64,000 bases of DNA from Paracyclopina nana (taxonomy: Eukaryota; Arthropoda; Copepoda; Cyclopoida; Cyclopettidae). The notes beneath the pieces were generated by a model that had not been told where the DNA came from, made no database searches, and worked only from the letters and a program-made list of their open reading frames with translations. The stretch covers positions 6,820,001-6,884,000 of the forward strand of contig JAGUCH010000003.1 in assembly GCA_019096065.1 (NCBI GenBank). Reading direction: 5' to 3'. Every line of letters starts with the position of its first letter. Positions within the stretch are counted from its first letter, which is position 1. A program made the translations under genes and the position numbers. This document shows, one piece after another, positions 1 through 24,709 of the stretch.

Positions 1-191
1 CATAAACAGCAGGTGAATCTCATTCTTTTGTGATCTCAATGGCTTATTGAGCACATACGGCGTACACTGTAGTACAATAAAAACCAATTAGCTCAAGTTG
101 TTACAGGTCGATCACTGCATGCAGCTAATGTGATAAGACTAAACAAGAGCCTTTTTTTGCCAAAGACTAGCTATTAATGGCTGTTTCTTTG

Positions 192-931
192 AAGGTTGCC
201 ACAACAATCCATCAACTCACCGCCACGGACCTGAGACTAGACGACAGCTACGTGCTCTGGTACTCGAACGTAGCCCGGCTCATGATTACAGGAATAATTC
301 CCTTCGGCTCATTGGCTTACCTCAACTTCCGCATCTACTCAGTCGTCAAACGGAGGAGGAGGATGACAAACAGACCGAGCACGACCTCCGCGGCCTCGGC
401 CGCACAAAAGGCCGAGGAGACCCGCCAAGCGATCGTGCTCTTCGCCATCGTGATCCTGTTCGTGTGCTGTCACGCCCTGAGGATCCTGCTCAATGTCAAC
501 GAACTCATCACGCTGAAAGTGGTGCGGGCGTCCATCAAAAACGGCTGCTTCGGAGTGCCATTTTGGGCACTCATCGGCGCCGCTGTGTCACATTTTCTCA
601 TTACGGTCAACTCCAGCGTCAACTTCTTCATCTACTGCTTCATGTGCACCACCTTCAGGAAAATACTCATTTCCTACCTGAAAAAGGTACAGCATTAATG
701 GACGACTTTTTCGATCAATTGTCATTTTCCCTTTTGCCGTAGGTGTTCTGCGGGTGCGGGTTCCTTGACCACTTTCTGGCTGCAGCCTCGTCCCCGCTGA
801 GTGATGGGAATGGCAACGTCGGTAATGACAACCATGAGCAGGTTGGTCTGGTCGATGTTAATGGACCCATAAATTGCGTGCGTACACCTGCGACTGCAAG
901 CTGTACTCTCATTAATGAAGCCAAGCTCTAG
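192..931 (+). CDS. Class A (rhodopsin-like) peptide-type GPCR, C-terminal part
   Basis: This is the 3' end of a G-protein-coupled receptor gene; the first exons lie left of the window. Coding exons are about 192-686 and 743-931, joined in phase 0 across a 56-bp GT-AG intron. The translation starts in extracellular loop 2 (Thr-Asp-Leu-Arg followed by a Tyr-rich run), then gives TM5 (about codons 30-52), a basic Arg-rich intracellular loop 3, TM6 with a Cys-Cys-His, and TM7 with NSSVNFFIYC in place of NPxxY, followed by the Phe-Arg start of helix 8. This pattern is typical of invertebrate neuropeptide receptors of the FMRFamide-receptor or orphan type; the ligand cannot be told from this fragment. 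The short second exon supplies a cytoplasmic tail with a Cys-Gly-Cys that could be palmitoylated. The acceptor at 190-191 is inferred; the family call is firm, the subtype is not. Confidence 0.75.
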
Positions 932-3900
932 ACGGAAAAAGTGTCACGACGTACATATGAAATGTTCTTTACCTTTATCTCTTCGCGTATTAACCAAGCC
1001 GGAAAAAATCCGAATATTACCTAACTGCTCCTATGTCATGTGTCCATACGAAACCACCTCCAATAATTAAAGAGACTACCTTATTCGGATAGTTGGTTGT
1101 TGAAAAAAAATCTCATTAACCTATATTGTATATGCCACGCAGATATTTTTCAATATACATTTTACTGTGTACCAAAGTGCCTAGACGCGGATTTCCTTTA
1201 ACACAGCCTTTATCATGAAAGGTGGGAGAAAAGTTCAGATTGAATGCTCATTCGTCATCTTCATCTCGCAGCGGAAAAGCAGTCAAGCCAAAGTGCTCGA
1301 AAAGATCGACGTTTCATTTTGCTACAACTGAGATTGTATCGGCAATTTTATGCTATCGCATAAGTTTCTTCTCCAATGAAAATTTTGATGCGGGCTTTCT
1401 TAATAGCCTATAAAGGCTAGCAATTAATGTTGCACAAAATGAGCAAGCACATTATTTATCAGCCTAAACAGTTGTTACACAGACTTTATCAAAGGCTTTT
1501 CATTTATTCTTATTACCGTGTACGCCTTATTCTGCTTTGTCGGTAGCCATCGTTATTAGCTACTCATTCGCTCAATTAGTAACTCTCACGGCATTTTGAG
1601 CAGCTCAATAATTGAGAAGTGGAATCTTTTGCCGGATCATGCAAGTAGCATGCTACTCCAAAATCTAAAGCTTATCCTGGCTGGAATGTTTATGCAAGTG
1701 TTTCCTCTTTTTGCTTACATTTCTGCTCGAAAATGTCGAGCACTATATATACCCCCTTATAATATTGCCTGCTGCAAGCATGAAGAGCAGCGAGTGCATA
1801 GAATTATTGCCAGAATATAAAGAGGAGTACTATATAGCTCGGGAAAGGTCGTGGCAATAAGTTAACGTCAAAATTCCCTTTTTACGTCAGAAGTGTTGGC
1901 TTTTCCAAGACAACTTGCATAGCTGCTGTTTTGCCACGAGTGGATAACAGAATTAGAATTATCTCATTAACTTCAAAAATCTGTGGATGACATCAAACCA
2001 ATTTACATGATGTTCGCGTGGAAATACGAGTGGGCTCGGGAACAAACGAGAGCCATAACTGTTAGGCTGAGGTCATTCAAAACGACCTCTGCATTGCAGT
2101 ACAGTGCCATAATCTCACTCGGAGATCAGCACGTTTGAAATCTCTCTTGCCAGCTAGCTTGGATATGTGTTCAAAAATAGACGAATCAATTTGCCCAAGT
2201 GGGTGATAGCACTGCTACACATACACACGCATGCATATGTGGAACATTCGTGATCTTACGCCCTCTCATCCAGCAGCAGAGATCTAGGGCGTAGCCTCGA
2301 CTTTCTTGAATTTTTGATCTAAGTTGATTTGGAGGTGCTGCCGGTGAAAGCTCAACGTTCTTCTCAAATCTTCCAACAAGGATGCCTGGACATGTGAAGC
2401 TTGGCGGAACAGGGACACCTGACCCTGATCCATCTCCCTATCTATTTGTCTCGTATGAGGAAAAACAAAAGGACTTGGCGAAGGTGAGAAATTAGATTGA
2501 CGACTGGCACGAGAGAATGGTTTGCATGGAAAACACTTCACATTATGTCGTCATGTTCAAATATACTAACTAGTCGCGTCACCCTCCATTATTTAGCTTA
2601 GAAACAACAGGTTTAAAAAAGTTCTAGGGGCTGAAGAGCCTCAAGAACATGCAGATAAATCTTTGAAAAAAAACCGAGGAGGCCAAAATTAAAGCATATA
2701 TTTGCTCAAACTATCAAGAATGTTTGTTTCCTAGCTGCTACATTGCTGCAAATTTCAAAGCTCTTTCTCTCTCTAAGTGAGATTGATATTTTCCTCCACT
2801 TTTTGTCGTGTATAAGCTTACCCTGATCGGTGCGCTTATGTTTCACATATCCCAATGGCCAGTATTTTACTGAAAACCTTAATCAAGCTTTACGGGCTGG
2901 ACAAGGTATCTTAAGAGTAAGTTTCATTACAGAATTTACGATTTCGAGCTAAATGTTAAGCTACGAAAGTACTAATTATTTCGACGAAAATTTCTACAAG
3001 CCCTCAACAATTTTTTTTTACCTCACGTACATACCTAGTAGAATACATATAGCATGACGGCGCATTCGTTTTCAATTAGGTACTAATAGTATTTTTACTT
3101 TGAAAAATTCAATGAATGGCATTCGCGTTTAGAAGGCATCTTCTGAAAAATGTATTTAGTAAACTGCTCATTCATGAATTCAGAAAGCATTTCAGCAGGA
3201 GACATCTCCAAGGTACTTTCGATGAATAATGGATATTGTCGAAAACAAGGAGTTTTCTAAGGTTTCATGGGCCTTGTCAACCAGCTAGTTTTTGCAATTG
3301 CATTTGGAAGTTAGAAGGTAGTCTGAGAATTCTAATTATGTTATTCACTCCCTTTTTACTAGGTTGCAGGACATGGCAAACTTTGCTGATGAGATTAAAG
3401 TTTCATCTGCCCCTTCATTGCAATTCATCTCTCCCTTAATTCTACAAAAAATACTAAACTATCGAAACGTACTTGTCGAAACTTGAAAGTAGGATTAATC
3501 TACAAGCAAAGGAGTGTTAAGAAAAAAAAATTGGCTCCTCTGCCATTGTCGAGACCCTCATGCAATTTTAGTGATCTTGCCTTATAGCCATAGGAAGCTG
3601 AATCAAAAGCGCTTATGTTGGAAATAATTCAGCTAACTCCAGAGAAAACGTCAAAAGTACTCACCCCAAATTTTGACGAGATGGGTTTTCTTAAGGCCAA
3701 GTTAGACGTAGAAGAGCACTCGAGAATTTTTACGGCAACTGGAGGACTTTGTTGAGTAGGATATTGTAGCTACTGTAATAGTAACAATTACTACAGCGCA
3801 CTTGCTCCTGGCAGTTGCAGTAAGAGTTAGCATTTACTGCGTAAGCCTCACTAGGTCAATTTTTTGATGTGGTAATCTCAGTTCAGTCTGCTGTCAACAT

Positions 3901-3961
3901 CGCTCTAACTCTCAACTCTCAGCCTCGATATTGTAAATGAGCCCTTGAAGTCACACAACAA
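932..3961. other. Intergenic region with no gene seen
   Basis: About 3 kb of AT-rich DNA between the GPCR and the hAT-like MITE. Short ORFs exist (for example 1222-1413, 1596-1820 and - strand 2284-2541), but none shows a domain, a conserved motif or a convincing pair of splice sites. It may hold regulatory DNA for either neighbour; nothing specific can be supported. Confidence 0.5.
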
Positions 3962-3969
3962 CTGACTTG

Positions 3970-4466
3970 TAGAGGTGTATCGGGCCAAGAAAAGTCGGGC
4001 TCGGGTCGGGTTCGGGCTTTCCAAAAATAACTCGGGTCGGGTCGGGCCGGGCCTGAACTTTTTTTTCAGGCTTCGGGCTTCTTCGGGCCAGTCAAAAAAT
4101 GTTACGGGCTTTTCGGGCCGAGATGAAATCTACATTTGTTCTGGAAAAATCTGAATAATAATCACTTTTTTGTTAAGAAATTCACCTTAATTACTGAAGA
4201 TTATTTAAGTGAAGGGATACTTTTAACAATCAAACTCAACATTTAAGATCATAATCTAGAGCAATTGTTTTTCTGATTTTGAACAAGTTTTTGAATTTTT
4301 AAAAAAATGTCATTCGGGCCACTTCGGGCTTTTTGAAAATGACTTCGGGCTTTTTCGGGCTTTCTGAAAATCGGCCCGAGTCGGGCTCGGGCTTGGGTCT
4401 TATTTAGCTCGGGCCAGAAATTGGTATCGGGCTTTCGGGCTCGGGCCTGAGCCCGATACACCTCTA
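3970..4466. mobile_element. Non-autonomous hAT-like MITE with 8-bp target site duplication
   Basis: A 497-bp element begins TAGAGGTGTATCGGGC and ends with the reverse complement of that sequence. It is flanked by identical 8-bp copies of CTGACTTG (3962-3969 and 4467-4474), the duplication length made by hAT transposases. The subterminal 100-150 bp on both sides are built of degenerate TCGGGCTCGGG and CGGGCTTTTCGGGC motifs in inverted orientation, so a transcript would fold into a long hairpin. The AT-rich middle has no coding capacity; the - strand ORF at 4249-4485 is only the G/C-rich array read through. The perfect duplication suggests a fairly recent insertion. Confidence 0.85.
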
Positions 4467-4760
4467 CTGACTTGAAGCCAGACAAATGACAATTTCATTT
4501 AAAGTTCTAGAGGTAGCCGTCTTTTTTTAAGTTTTTTTGGGAGAATTTTAAAACGGCAAAAAAATAAGTTGAACGATGCTCTTAAAAGATATTTGGTCTC
4601 TAGTTTGCTCGAAAATGATAATAATAATCCAATTCTACAGATTTTTGCATAAAAATAAAGGAAAATGGGATAAATTTGAGGCTCTGAGGTATTCGGAAAA
4701 ATCTTTTAAAATGCGGATTGTGGGCTTTTTTAGCTACCTCCAAGGCAACTTCTTTTTTTT

Positions 4761-4791
4761 GGGAGCGGGCGCGCGTAGCGCGCTCGCTCCC
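4761..4791. repeat. GC-rich hairpin
   Basis: Two 14-base arms, GGGAGCGGGCGCGC and its near-perfect reverse complement (one mismatch), are separated by GTA. In an AT-rich neighbourhood this stands out strongly. It lies directly upstream of the 190-bp tandem duplication and could be the end or core of a foldback element. Confidence 0.7.
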
Positions 4792-4793
4792 AC

Positions 4794-5173
4794 AAATCAT
4801 TCTGACACGGGCAAAAGGCAAAAATTGACGGAACCAATCAGATTTGAGAATTAAGGCCCAATGAAAATTGATCTTATCAATAGAAGCTACCGGGTGACAA
4901 GTTGCATACTGACTGCGAGTTAACCTCTTTAAGTAGCAAAGTTGACCAGTTGACAGGTAAAACTGTTAACTAAATTCTAAACAAAATCATTCTGACACGG
5001 GCAAAAGGCAAAAATTGACGGAACCAATCAGATTTGAGAATTAAGGCCCAATGAAAATTGATCTTATCAATAGAAGCTACCGGGTGACAAGTTGCATACT
5101 GACTGCGAGTTAACCTCTTTAAGTAGCAAAGTTGACCAGTTGACAGGTAAAACTGTTAACTAAATTCTAAACA
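4794..5173. repeat. Perfect tandem duplication, two 190-bp copies
   Basis: 4794-4983 is repeated without a visible difference at 4984-5173. Identity over 190 bp points to a very recent duplication, or an assembly artefact. No ORF or known element is recognised within the unit. Confidence 0.85.
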
Positions 5174-5691
5174 TAAAAAGTAGTATTCTTACTGTGGCTT
5201 AAAAGCATATTTATCAACAGAATTTTAGACTTCCTACCACCTTTGGGCCCAAAATAATCACTTTTGGATCCACAAGTTTTCAGATCATATTAAAAACACA
5301 ACTGCCCTTTTTCGACCACCTACCCTACCTCTAAAAATGGCCAAAACTTACCAAATTTAGGAATGAAATGTCATTTTTTCTTGTAAAAAGTCTTTTTAGG
5401 CAATGCAGTGTTTGGCCTAAATTGGTCACTTATGAAAATCTGGCGGGAAACGCTGTGTACTTAATTTTTCAAATTGATATCTTAAAATTTTTTATTGGGA
5501 CCGGGGAGAAGTGCTTGCCCACCATAACTACCTAGCAAAGCTATTGACTTTGTAGAGATGAACGAGATGAATAGCTCAAATAGTGCTAAACTGGCTGTAC
5601 TTACTGCCTACAGATATTTGTCCATTTTGATCTTCTCTTCAATGGAAATTTGGTACTGAATTAAAATACGAATTCTAGCCAATGCAATGCA
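5174..5691. other. Region upstream of the myosin gene
   Basis: 518 bp between the tandem duplication and the first proposed myosin codon. It presumably contains the 5' UTR, further 5' exons or an upstream intron, but no TATA box or other element could be called with confidence. Confidence 0.3.
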
Positions 5692-18765
<13,074 letters not shown>

Positions 18766-18854
18766 TCGCCCAAAATTTGCATGAACACTCCTCTTTGCAT
18801 GACGAAAATTAACGATTTGAGGTATGTACACTAATTATTACAATACGAGAATTC

Positions 18855-18860
18855 AATAAA
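18855..18860 (+). terminator. Polyadenylation signal AATAAA of the myosin gene
   Basis: Canonical AATAAA about 90 bp after the myosin stop codon at 18763-18765, in the + orientation and before the first - strand gene. Confidence 0.6.
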
Positions 18861-19053
18861 TGACACTGCATTGCACACAAGAACTTCTTGTTTTGTGGCA
18901 TCATATAGTACGTCTGTAAGTGAGGTGATTTACTGTCCAGCAAATCAATCTTTTTGAAAGCCTTTTCCTGAAAGAAAAGAGAGCAAACTTGGTTGCGCTG
19001 GCAACTATTTTCCGCTAATGTCTGCCACCAATCAGTGGTATTAATGGGTTTTT

Positions 19054-19533
19054 TTACCAGAACATGTTGTGTAACAAGAGTTTTTGAGGGGCCTTTTCCC
19101 CAATGCTTTCGTCGTAGTCTTCATGAAAATTTGATGGTATAGATCTTTTGCCTACTCCCATGCCGATTGCCATTGTTCCGTAGTCGTTGTCGAATTCACT
19201 TTCTGCCACAAGTTGTCCAACGAAGACATTGTTATTGTTGTTGTCGTTATTGTCATTGTTGTTGTTGTTGTTGTTATTGTTGTTGGCGTTGGACACGTTC
19301 AGGATAAGATGCATGACTAGAACGATAGCAGACATCGTTGACATGACCCCGTTAATAGCACTGCCATCTTCCTTGCATTCAGGATGCTTCGTCATGTTTT
19401 CAAAGAAACTAAAAATTGATTCTTCTAGCGTAGCTATAAGTAAAATAAGCACCGTAAGTTGCAAAAAAGTACCGTTGATGGCTCCCACAGGTATAAAGCT
19501 TGATTTTGGTATGCCTTTAACTTCAAGTAACAA
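19054..19533 (-). CDS. Unrecognised ORF: two hydrophobic segments plus an Asn-rich tract
   Basis: Open - strand frame of about 160 codons, which continues upstream without ATG to a stop near 19590, so it may be a last exon. It has two hydrophobic stretches (around FLQLTVLILLIA and STMSAIVLVMHLIL) that could span a membrane, then an Asn/Asp run encoded by a GTT/ATT microsatellite (about 19227-19285), then a polar C-terminus. No family is recognised. It ends about 500 bp downstream of the ionotropic receptor on the same strand, and no in-phase splice joining the two was found. The complementary Leu-rich ORF is a product of the same microsatellite. Confidence 0.3.
   Translation of the reverse strand: MLLEVKGIPKSSFIPVGAINGTFLQLTVLILLIATLEESIFSFFENMTKHPECKEDGSAINGVMSTMSAIVLVMHLILNVSNANNNNNNNNNNDNNDNNNNNVFVGQLVAESEFDNDYGTMAIGMGVGKRSIPSNFHEDYDESIGEKAPQKLLLHNMFW
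19227..19285. repeat. Trinucleotide microsatellite (GTT/ATT/GTC on +)
   Basis: Imperfect GTT-type tract encoding poly-Asn on the - strand (or poly-Leu on +). It is likely to vary in length between individuals. Confidence 0.85.
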
Positions 19534-20040
19534 TTTATCAATCGGATTAGGAACTTTCGCATTTTTGTCAGCTTGCCGGTGGGCTCACTACATGCGGAAG
19601 TGAAGCGAAAATCCTAGCATTTTGTTGAGATTTGGCGTGCGCTCGCATCTACCGTACAATGGTGACTTTTTAGAACTCATACCATCGAGCAGCGGTTACT
19701 TGTTGCTGTAGAACAGCGCAGAAATCACGACAGTTTATATTGTTTCGTTTTTCTCATTATAAATGAGTCGCGTCAATTTAACAATCGCTTACATTCGGCA
19801 TAACCTGAGGGAAGATGAAATAACAGTCACTTTCATTTTTTTTCCTCGGAAGATGTCCCCGCTGGCCATCAAAAGAGCTGAAGAAAGCAGCAACCATAGT
19901 ATGGCAGACATAACGGCTCACCATATTTACGCAATAGTCTAATAAGGTGTTGGCGTAGCAATAATTCTTGTAAACGAGCATATTAGAGTAACCACTTTAG
20001 ATGGCCTTGAGGTCCATGTATGTTGGTAGCGTTTATTTCA

Positions 20041-22869
20041 TTAAGGCAAATTGTCTTTTCGAACACCATATAGCTTTTCGCAGCAATTAATCAATACAGC
20101 TGCGAGAACTCCACTCGCTAGCAGCAGAAATGCTGTGAATATGTTTTCGTATCCGATTTCGTTAAACCCACTGTTGTCTTGATATCCAGCACAATATTCT
20201 TTATCTTTCTTAGCCCTGCTGAAAATAATGCCTAATTGCCCAGACTCCCTCAGGACGGATAGTCTCTGATTAAGGATTCTCAAGTAGGGAGAGTTTTTTG
20301 GCAACGCAAACGCCATAGGTCTGAAAGCAAAAAAGCTTATTAATGTAGTATACTTAGCAATTTTTAAAATACCAAATGCGTCTCTGCACCTGGTATACAG
20401 TCTGTCCCGTAGATTTCTGTACACTTTGAAATCAAAAGTTTGTGATAAAACTTCTGGAAATACTAGACACAATGGATACCAGTGGAAAGCTTGAAACTTA
20501 AGCCATCTTTTTTAGTTTTGAGATTTTTAAAAAGTATTAATTCAAATTTTGATTTAGACCACAAAATTGATAGTTACTCCAAATTCACGCCCATTTTCAC
20601 TGATTTTTTTTATGAATAGTCACTTTCGCAAAAAAATTATTATTTCAATATCACATTAAATTGGTTAAACATTTGATCTTCACAAACAAAAAATCCCAAA
20701 GATGTGATGTTTAAAACACTAATCTTAAAACTTTTTAGAAGGCAGTGGCCTTATTGACTTTTTCTGTTTTACTGAAAAATATCCTTTCCAATCATCCACC
20801 TTTCTGATGAGCCAGCACAGAGATTTTTTTTCATGAAAAATGTCAAAAAAATAGCCAAGATTAGCTAAGCTGAAAATTTGGTCAATAATCGCCGGTTTTG
20901 GCAAATTTGCTTTTTTGGGAGAAAAATTAAGGGTACCTCAGGAAAATTAAGTTTTTTTACTTTTAATTTCTTTTATCCATTGAAGCAAAAAAAGATGGCC
21001 AAAGATTCAAGCTTTCCAATGATATCCTTTGTGTCTAGTATTTCCCGAATTTGTAACACAAACTTTTGATTTCTAAGTGTACAGAAATCTCCGGGACAGT
21101 CTATATACTAATGCTAAGCGAAGAACGAGCCTGGGTTTGCGTCAGCACATTGAGATGAAGGTTCAAGTTTCGTTATTAATTAGACTGGATATTTAAAATA
21201 GCCGTAGTCTAACCGTGTCGAGATCTAATTCCATATTAAAAGTAGACCTTTCATGGGATTTTAATTGACTCAGATTACAATATTGGATTATAGCCTCAAG
21301 GGATTATCTTGCTTACAGTTTGTAGAAAGTCGTTGTCGACGAAATTATTTGGCAGGGAAACGTTCGCATAGTTGTTTCAACTGAGAGCTCTTGAGAGAAG
21401 TAGACTTTTTTTGGATCTCTCAGTAGCTCTTTTTCAGCCTCCATTGTATTCTGAGTGTAAGCAGCTGGGACGTCACGCATCATTTTCTGCCAAATCTGGT
21501 GAGCAATCGGATCTGCAGTCTCAGTCGTTTCCTTGAAATATGCCTCATGCGAGGTCGATTTGACGACCATAATTTGATACTGCTGATTGGCCAACAAATC
21601 TTCGAGAGTATTCACTGGTACCTGAAACAGCTCAACAGTAAGGAAGGATACCAAGCCTGCATTGTAGCTCCAATAGTTCAGGGCTCCCATTGTGCAAATG
21701 GAGAATATCAGAATCTTGGTTGTAACCTTTGAGGGATTTACTCTGACATCCAGTGTCATCAAAGCTAATCCCACGGCAATGGCTGTCGATGTATGATCGA
21801 GGGTATCTTGCCCTCGGCCTCGGTTGTGATGCAACAGCATCTGCGAGCCGACAAGAAAAGCTGCAAGGACAGCGGACATAACGACGAGCAGCAACCAGTA
21901 GTAAACATTGAAAACCTCCACAAATGTGTCCCACTTAAGCGACTGAACAGGTTTTTGCATGTATAGCCTATTTTGGTATTGGTAGATGGCCTGGGTGAAA
22001 TCTACCGCCTCGGCTCGCGATTTAATCACGGAGAGGTCTGCTATGGCAATATCGGCTTTATTGAGCAGCAAATCGCCTATAACTCCGTTCCATGTATTTG
22101 TCAGACTGTCAAAAGAGCCAAACTTTCCATCACTCACAAAATATGGCGAAACAGTGAAATTCAAGTCTGTGGCCAGGATATTAATGATCTCGATGTTGGT
22201 TCCTCGCAGGGCATCCTTGTCACTTTTGTATATGTATGGCTTGTTCTGAGCGCAAGCTGCGCGAAATTGTATCCCTTGCAAGTCATTTCTTCTATACCAG
22301 ATGTTAGGAGAATACTGGCTCACTTCCTCCACTTCCAGGCTTGAATTGCCTCCAATTCGATAAACTTCATGCAGAGTGCCAAAAAATGTGCTATAAATAA
22401 ATAGGAGCGAGTCAAATGCAACATTATTCAGGCCCCCTAATGCTTTTGAAATGCCTGGCTTATCAAGATTTCCAGGAATAATGAACATCAATAGGGACTT
22501 TGACAAGACGTTAGGTAAGAGGGGATTTACGTAATTGTAACATTGGTTCAAGTCACTGACAAAATAAATCATGATGGCGTTGCGCATGTCAATCAGGCTA
22601 GTCTGATGGGCATTGAAATTGAATAAATTTGGCAATATGGAGTAGTAAGTCTGGTACGAATTTGTGACCGATTGCAAAATCTCTTGAACTCTTTCATCGG
22701 TGTAATTCAAATCCGGAAATATTATGGTCTCCACTGACAGCTCGTTGGAGAGCACTACGAAATTGATGGCTGTTTTGAGGTCAAATCTTGATGATGTCTC
22801 ACGGCCGAAGAGTGAGAAAAGCAACAGGAAATTAACTGGCTGCAGCAGCCATGTTCTAGAACGTAACAT
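20041..22869 (-). CDS. Ionotropic receptor (divergent glutamate-receptor family channel)
   Basis: Two exons on the - strand, 21317-22869 and 20041-20320, joined in phase 2 across a 996-bp intron with GTAAGC donor and TTTGCTTTCAG acceptor; about 610 aa. The start chosen is the ATG at 22867-22869, which gives a signal peptide; an upstream in-frame codon at 23022 would add 51 residues with no signal character. After a poorly conserved N-terminal domain come ligand-binding lobe S1 (GTNIEIIN; SRAEAVDFT, with an Arg where iGluRs bind the amino-acid carboxylate), TM1, the pore region, TM2, then SYNAGLVSFLT in place of the glutamate-receptor SYTANLAAFLT gate, lobe S2, and TM3 near the C-terminus. The altered gate and short N-domain fit arthropod IRs used in chemosensation rather than synaptic AMPA or kainate receptors. 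The ligand is unknown. Confidence 0.88.
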
Positions 22870-23632
22870 GACTTTCAACTGAATGGACCGAACTACTGCA
22901 GAAGTCGATAACGACCAGCCTACTTCAATTCTCTGGTATTGCCATTTGCAGGGCTGAAAGGTTTTTATGGACGAATCATTATTGGTGTCTTCATTTTTTT
23001 CGGCCGCAATAGTGGTGCACACTAGGAATTATCTGTTATCGTATCGACCAAAGCTATAATATACTTTAGCTCTAATAGGATTTTCGTGTTTCTTTTCTTG
23101 TCGATTGCATATATGTACGCTTATTGCTTGTTATTGATTGCTAAGTACGGTTCGCATGATGATCCTTGCTGAAAGCTGAAGCTGCTAAAACATCAAAGGC
23201 CAAGCCATAAAAATATCGACATCACTTTTACAAGGGTGCTTCAGTGATAAGCTTATATGAAAAGTTTGATTAAAAATGAAAGACTATGGAATATTCAAAT
23301 ATCTTCGCTGAATAAGGTGCTCTTAAAAATGAAGCATTCTTTCAAAACCCAAAAATCTTACTACTTTTTATTTTATAACACAATGAGCGCTATAGTATAT
23401 CAATTACATCTTAAGCTGCGTACGGAGACGGCTCACAAAGAAACTAAGTTAAATCATATCCCTTGGCTTTTTTGCAAAAAAAAAATTTTTTTGCGCACCG
23501 ACAATCAATTAAATCTGCTGGAATTTCTTTCAGCTAGTTGTAACTGAACCAAGAAGGACTGCATGGCTTGTGATGTTAATTAGCTTCGACAAGACAAATT
23601 GCGCCGATAATGCAATGCGCACTCTATTAAAC
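22870..23632. other. Upstream region of the ionotropic receptor
   Basis: About 760 bp 5' of the receptor and left of the MULE-like element. No gene or defined promoter motif could be supported; short ORFs here lack any recognisable content. Confidence 0.4.
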
Positions 23633-24700
23633 GAATGTACTGTTCAAATCCGTATCAGCAAAAATCCGTTCCGTTATATTCCGTTTCGTTATATTCCGTT
23701 CCGTTATATTCCATTCCGTTATATTCCGTTCCGTAAAAATCCGTTTGGTGGGGTAATCTTTTTCTTTAGAAGGTTTGGTGAATTCAATTTTAAAAGTTGC
23801 TACAGTGATTGGCTGCTGAAGTGTTGAATAGAAAGCTCACAATTTACACTATTTTTGAAGAAGATGGCCATAATGGTACTGGAGCAATAGAAATGATTCC
23901 ATCAGCACTTATGTCCTGTTCATGTACGCCCCAAACTCCTTAGGAAAATGCACGAAAAACACCTCAAAGAAAGGAGAAAAATTGTCTTATGACAAGCGCC
24001 AGCTGATACTAAAAAAATCGGATCGACTTTAAGCCAACTGGAAAGTAAACAAATCTAATTTGGGCAACTAAGCACTCCGCATTTTAGCCATTTTGAGCAA
24101 AATCACTAGTTAAATTTCATCTCTTATCAAAGAAACGTTAAGAAAGCTAGTTTGTTTTGAAAAAAAGCTGAAAACCATGAGACAAAATAGCAAAAATTGC
24201 CATTAAAAACGCTGCTCGGCCCCAAGCTGAACTCGTAGAGTAGCAGTCAGCAACAGATTCACTTTTCCTTATGACAATTTTTTCCATACCTTAAGGCATT
24301 CTTAATACATGAACAGGGCATCAATGTGGCTGATAGGTATGATCCCTTGTATCTCTTGTACTACAGTGAGTCTAGGTTTTTAAGCCCCTATTACTGGTCA
24401 ATTCGGCCACTTCAGGCACAAAGGCCTTGCATTGATTCATTGCCAGAAAGCACTACTGATTTTATCCCTGCTCTTCAAAGTAGCCAAGTTCCATCCCAAA
24501 ATTCTGGTAAAAAACGGAAAAATCAAGATTTGTCATATATGGATGAAACAAATATTACTTCTACTAATAGTCAACGTTGATTAAAATATATTTAATGGTT
24601 TTGAACTGAGATGATTTTCACGGATTTTCACGGAACGGAATAAAACGGAACGGAATATAGCGGCACGGATATTTGCGGACACGGATTTCAGCAGATATAC
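23633..24700. mobile_element. Non-autonomous MULE-like element with 9-bp target duplication
   Basis: 1068 bp bounded by identical 9-bp copies of CTATTAAAC (23624-23632 and 24701-24709). Left end GAATGTACTG, right end (reverse complement) GTATATCTGC. Both termini carry inverted arrays of a 15-bp unit, CCGTTCCGTTATATT (about 5 copies at 23666-23740, about 4 in inverse orientation at 24629-24690). A second inverted pair lies inside (around 23908-23927 and 24303-24325, core CTGTTCATGTA). Only short ORFs occur (such as 24326-24580), with no transposase domain. Its ends match the transposase-bearing element at 56662-58180, so it can be read as a deletion derivative or relative mobilised by the same enzyme. 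Confidence 0.8.
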
Positions 24701-24709
24701 CTATTAAAC

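Noticed and set aside
4249-4485. - strand ORF rich in Ala-Arg and Lys-Pro
   Set aside because: It is the CGGGCT array of the hAT-like MITE read in one frame, and it crosses the element boundary.
19187-19603. + strand ORF with a long Leu run
   Set aside because: Produced by reading the GTT/ATT microsatellite on the other strand; no start context or domain.
19778-19981. - strand ORF of 67 codons ending at a GTAAGC donor
   Set aside because: No downstream acceptor in the matching phase leads into the Asn-tract ORF, and no domain is visible, so I did not join them.
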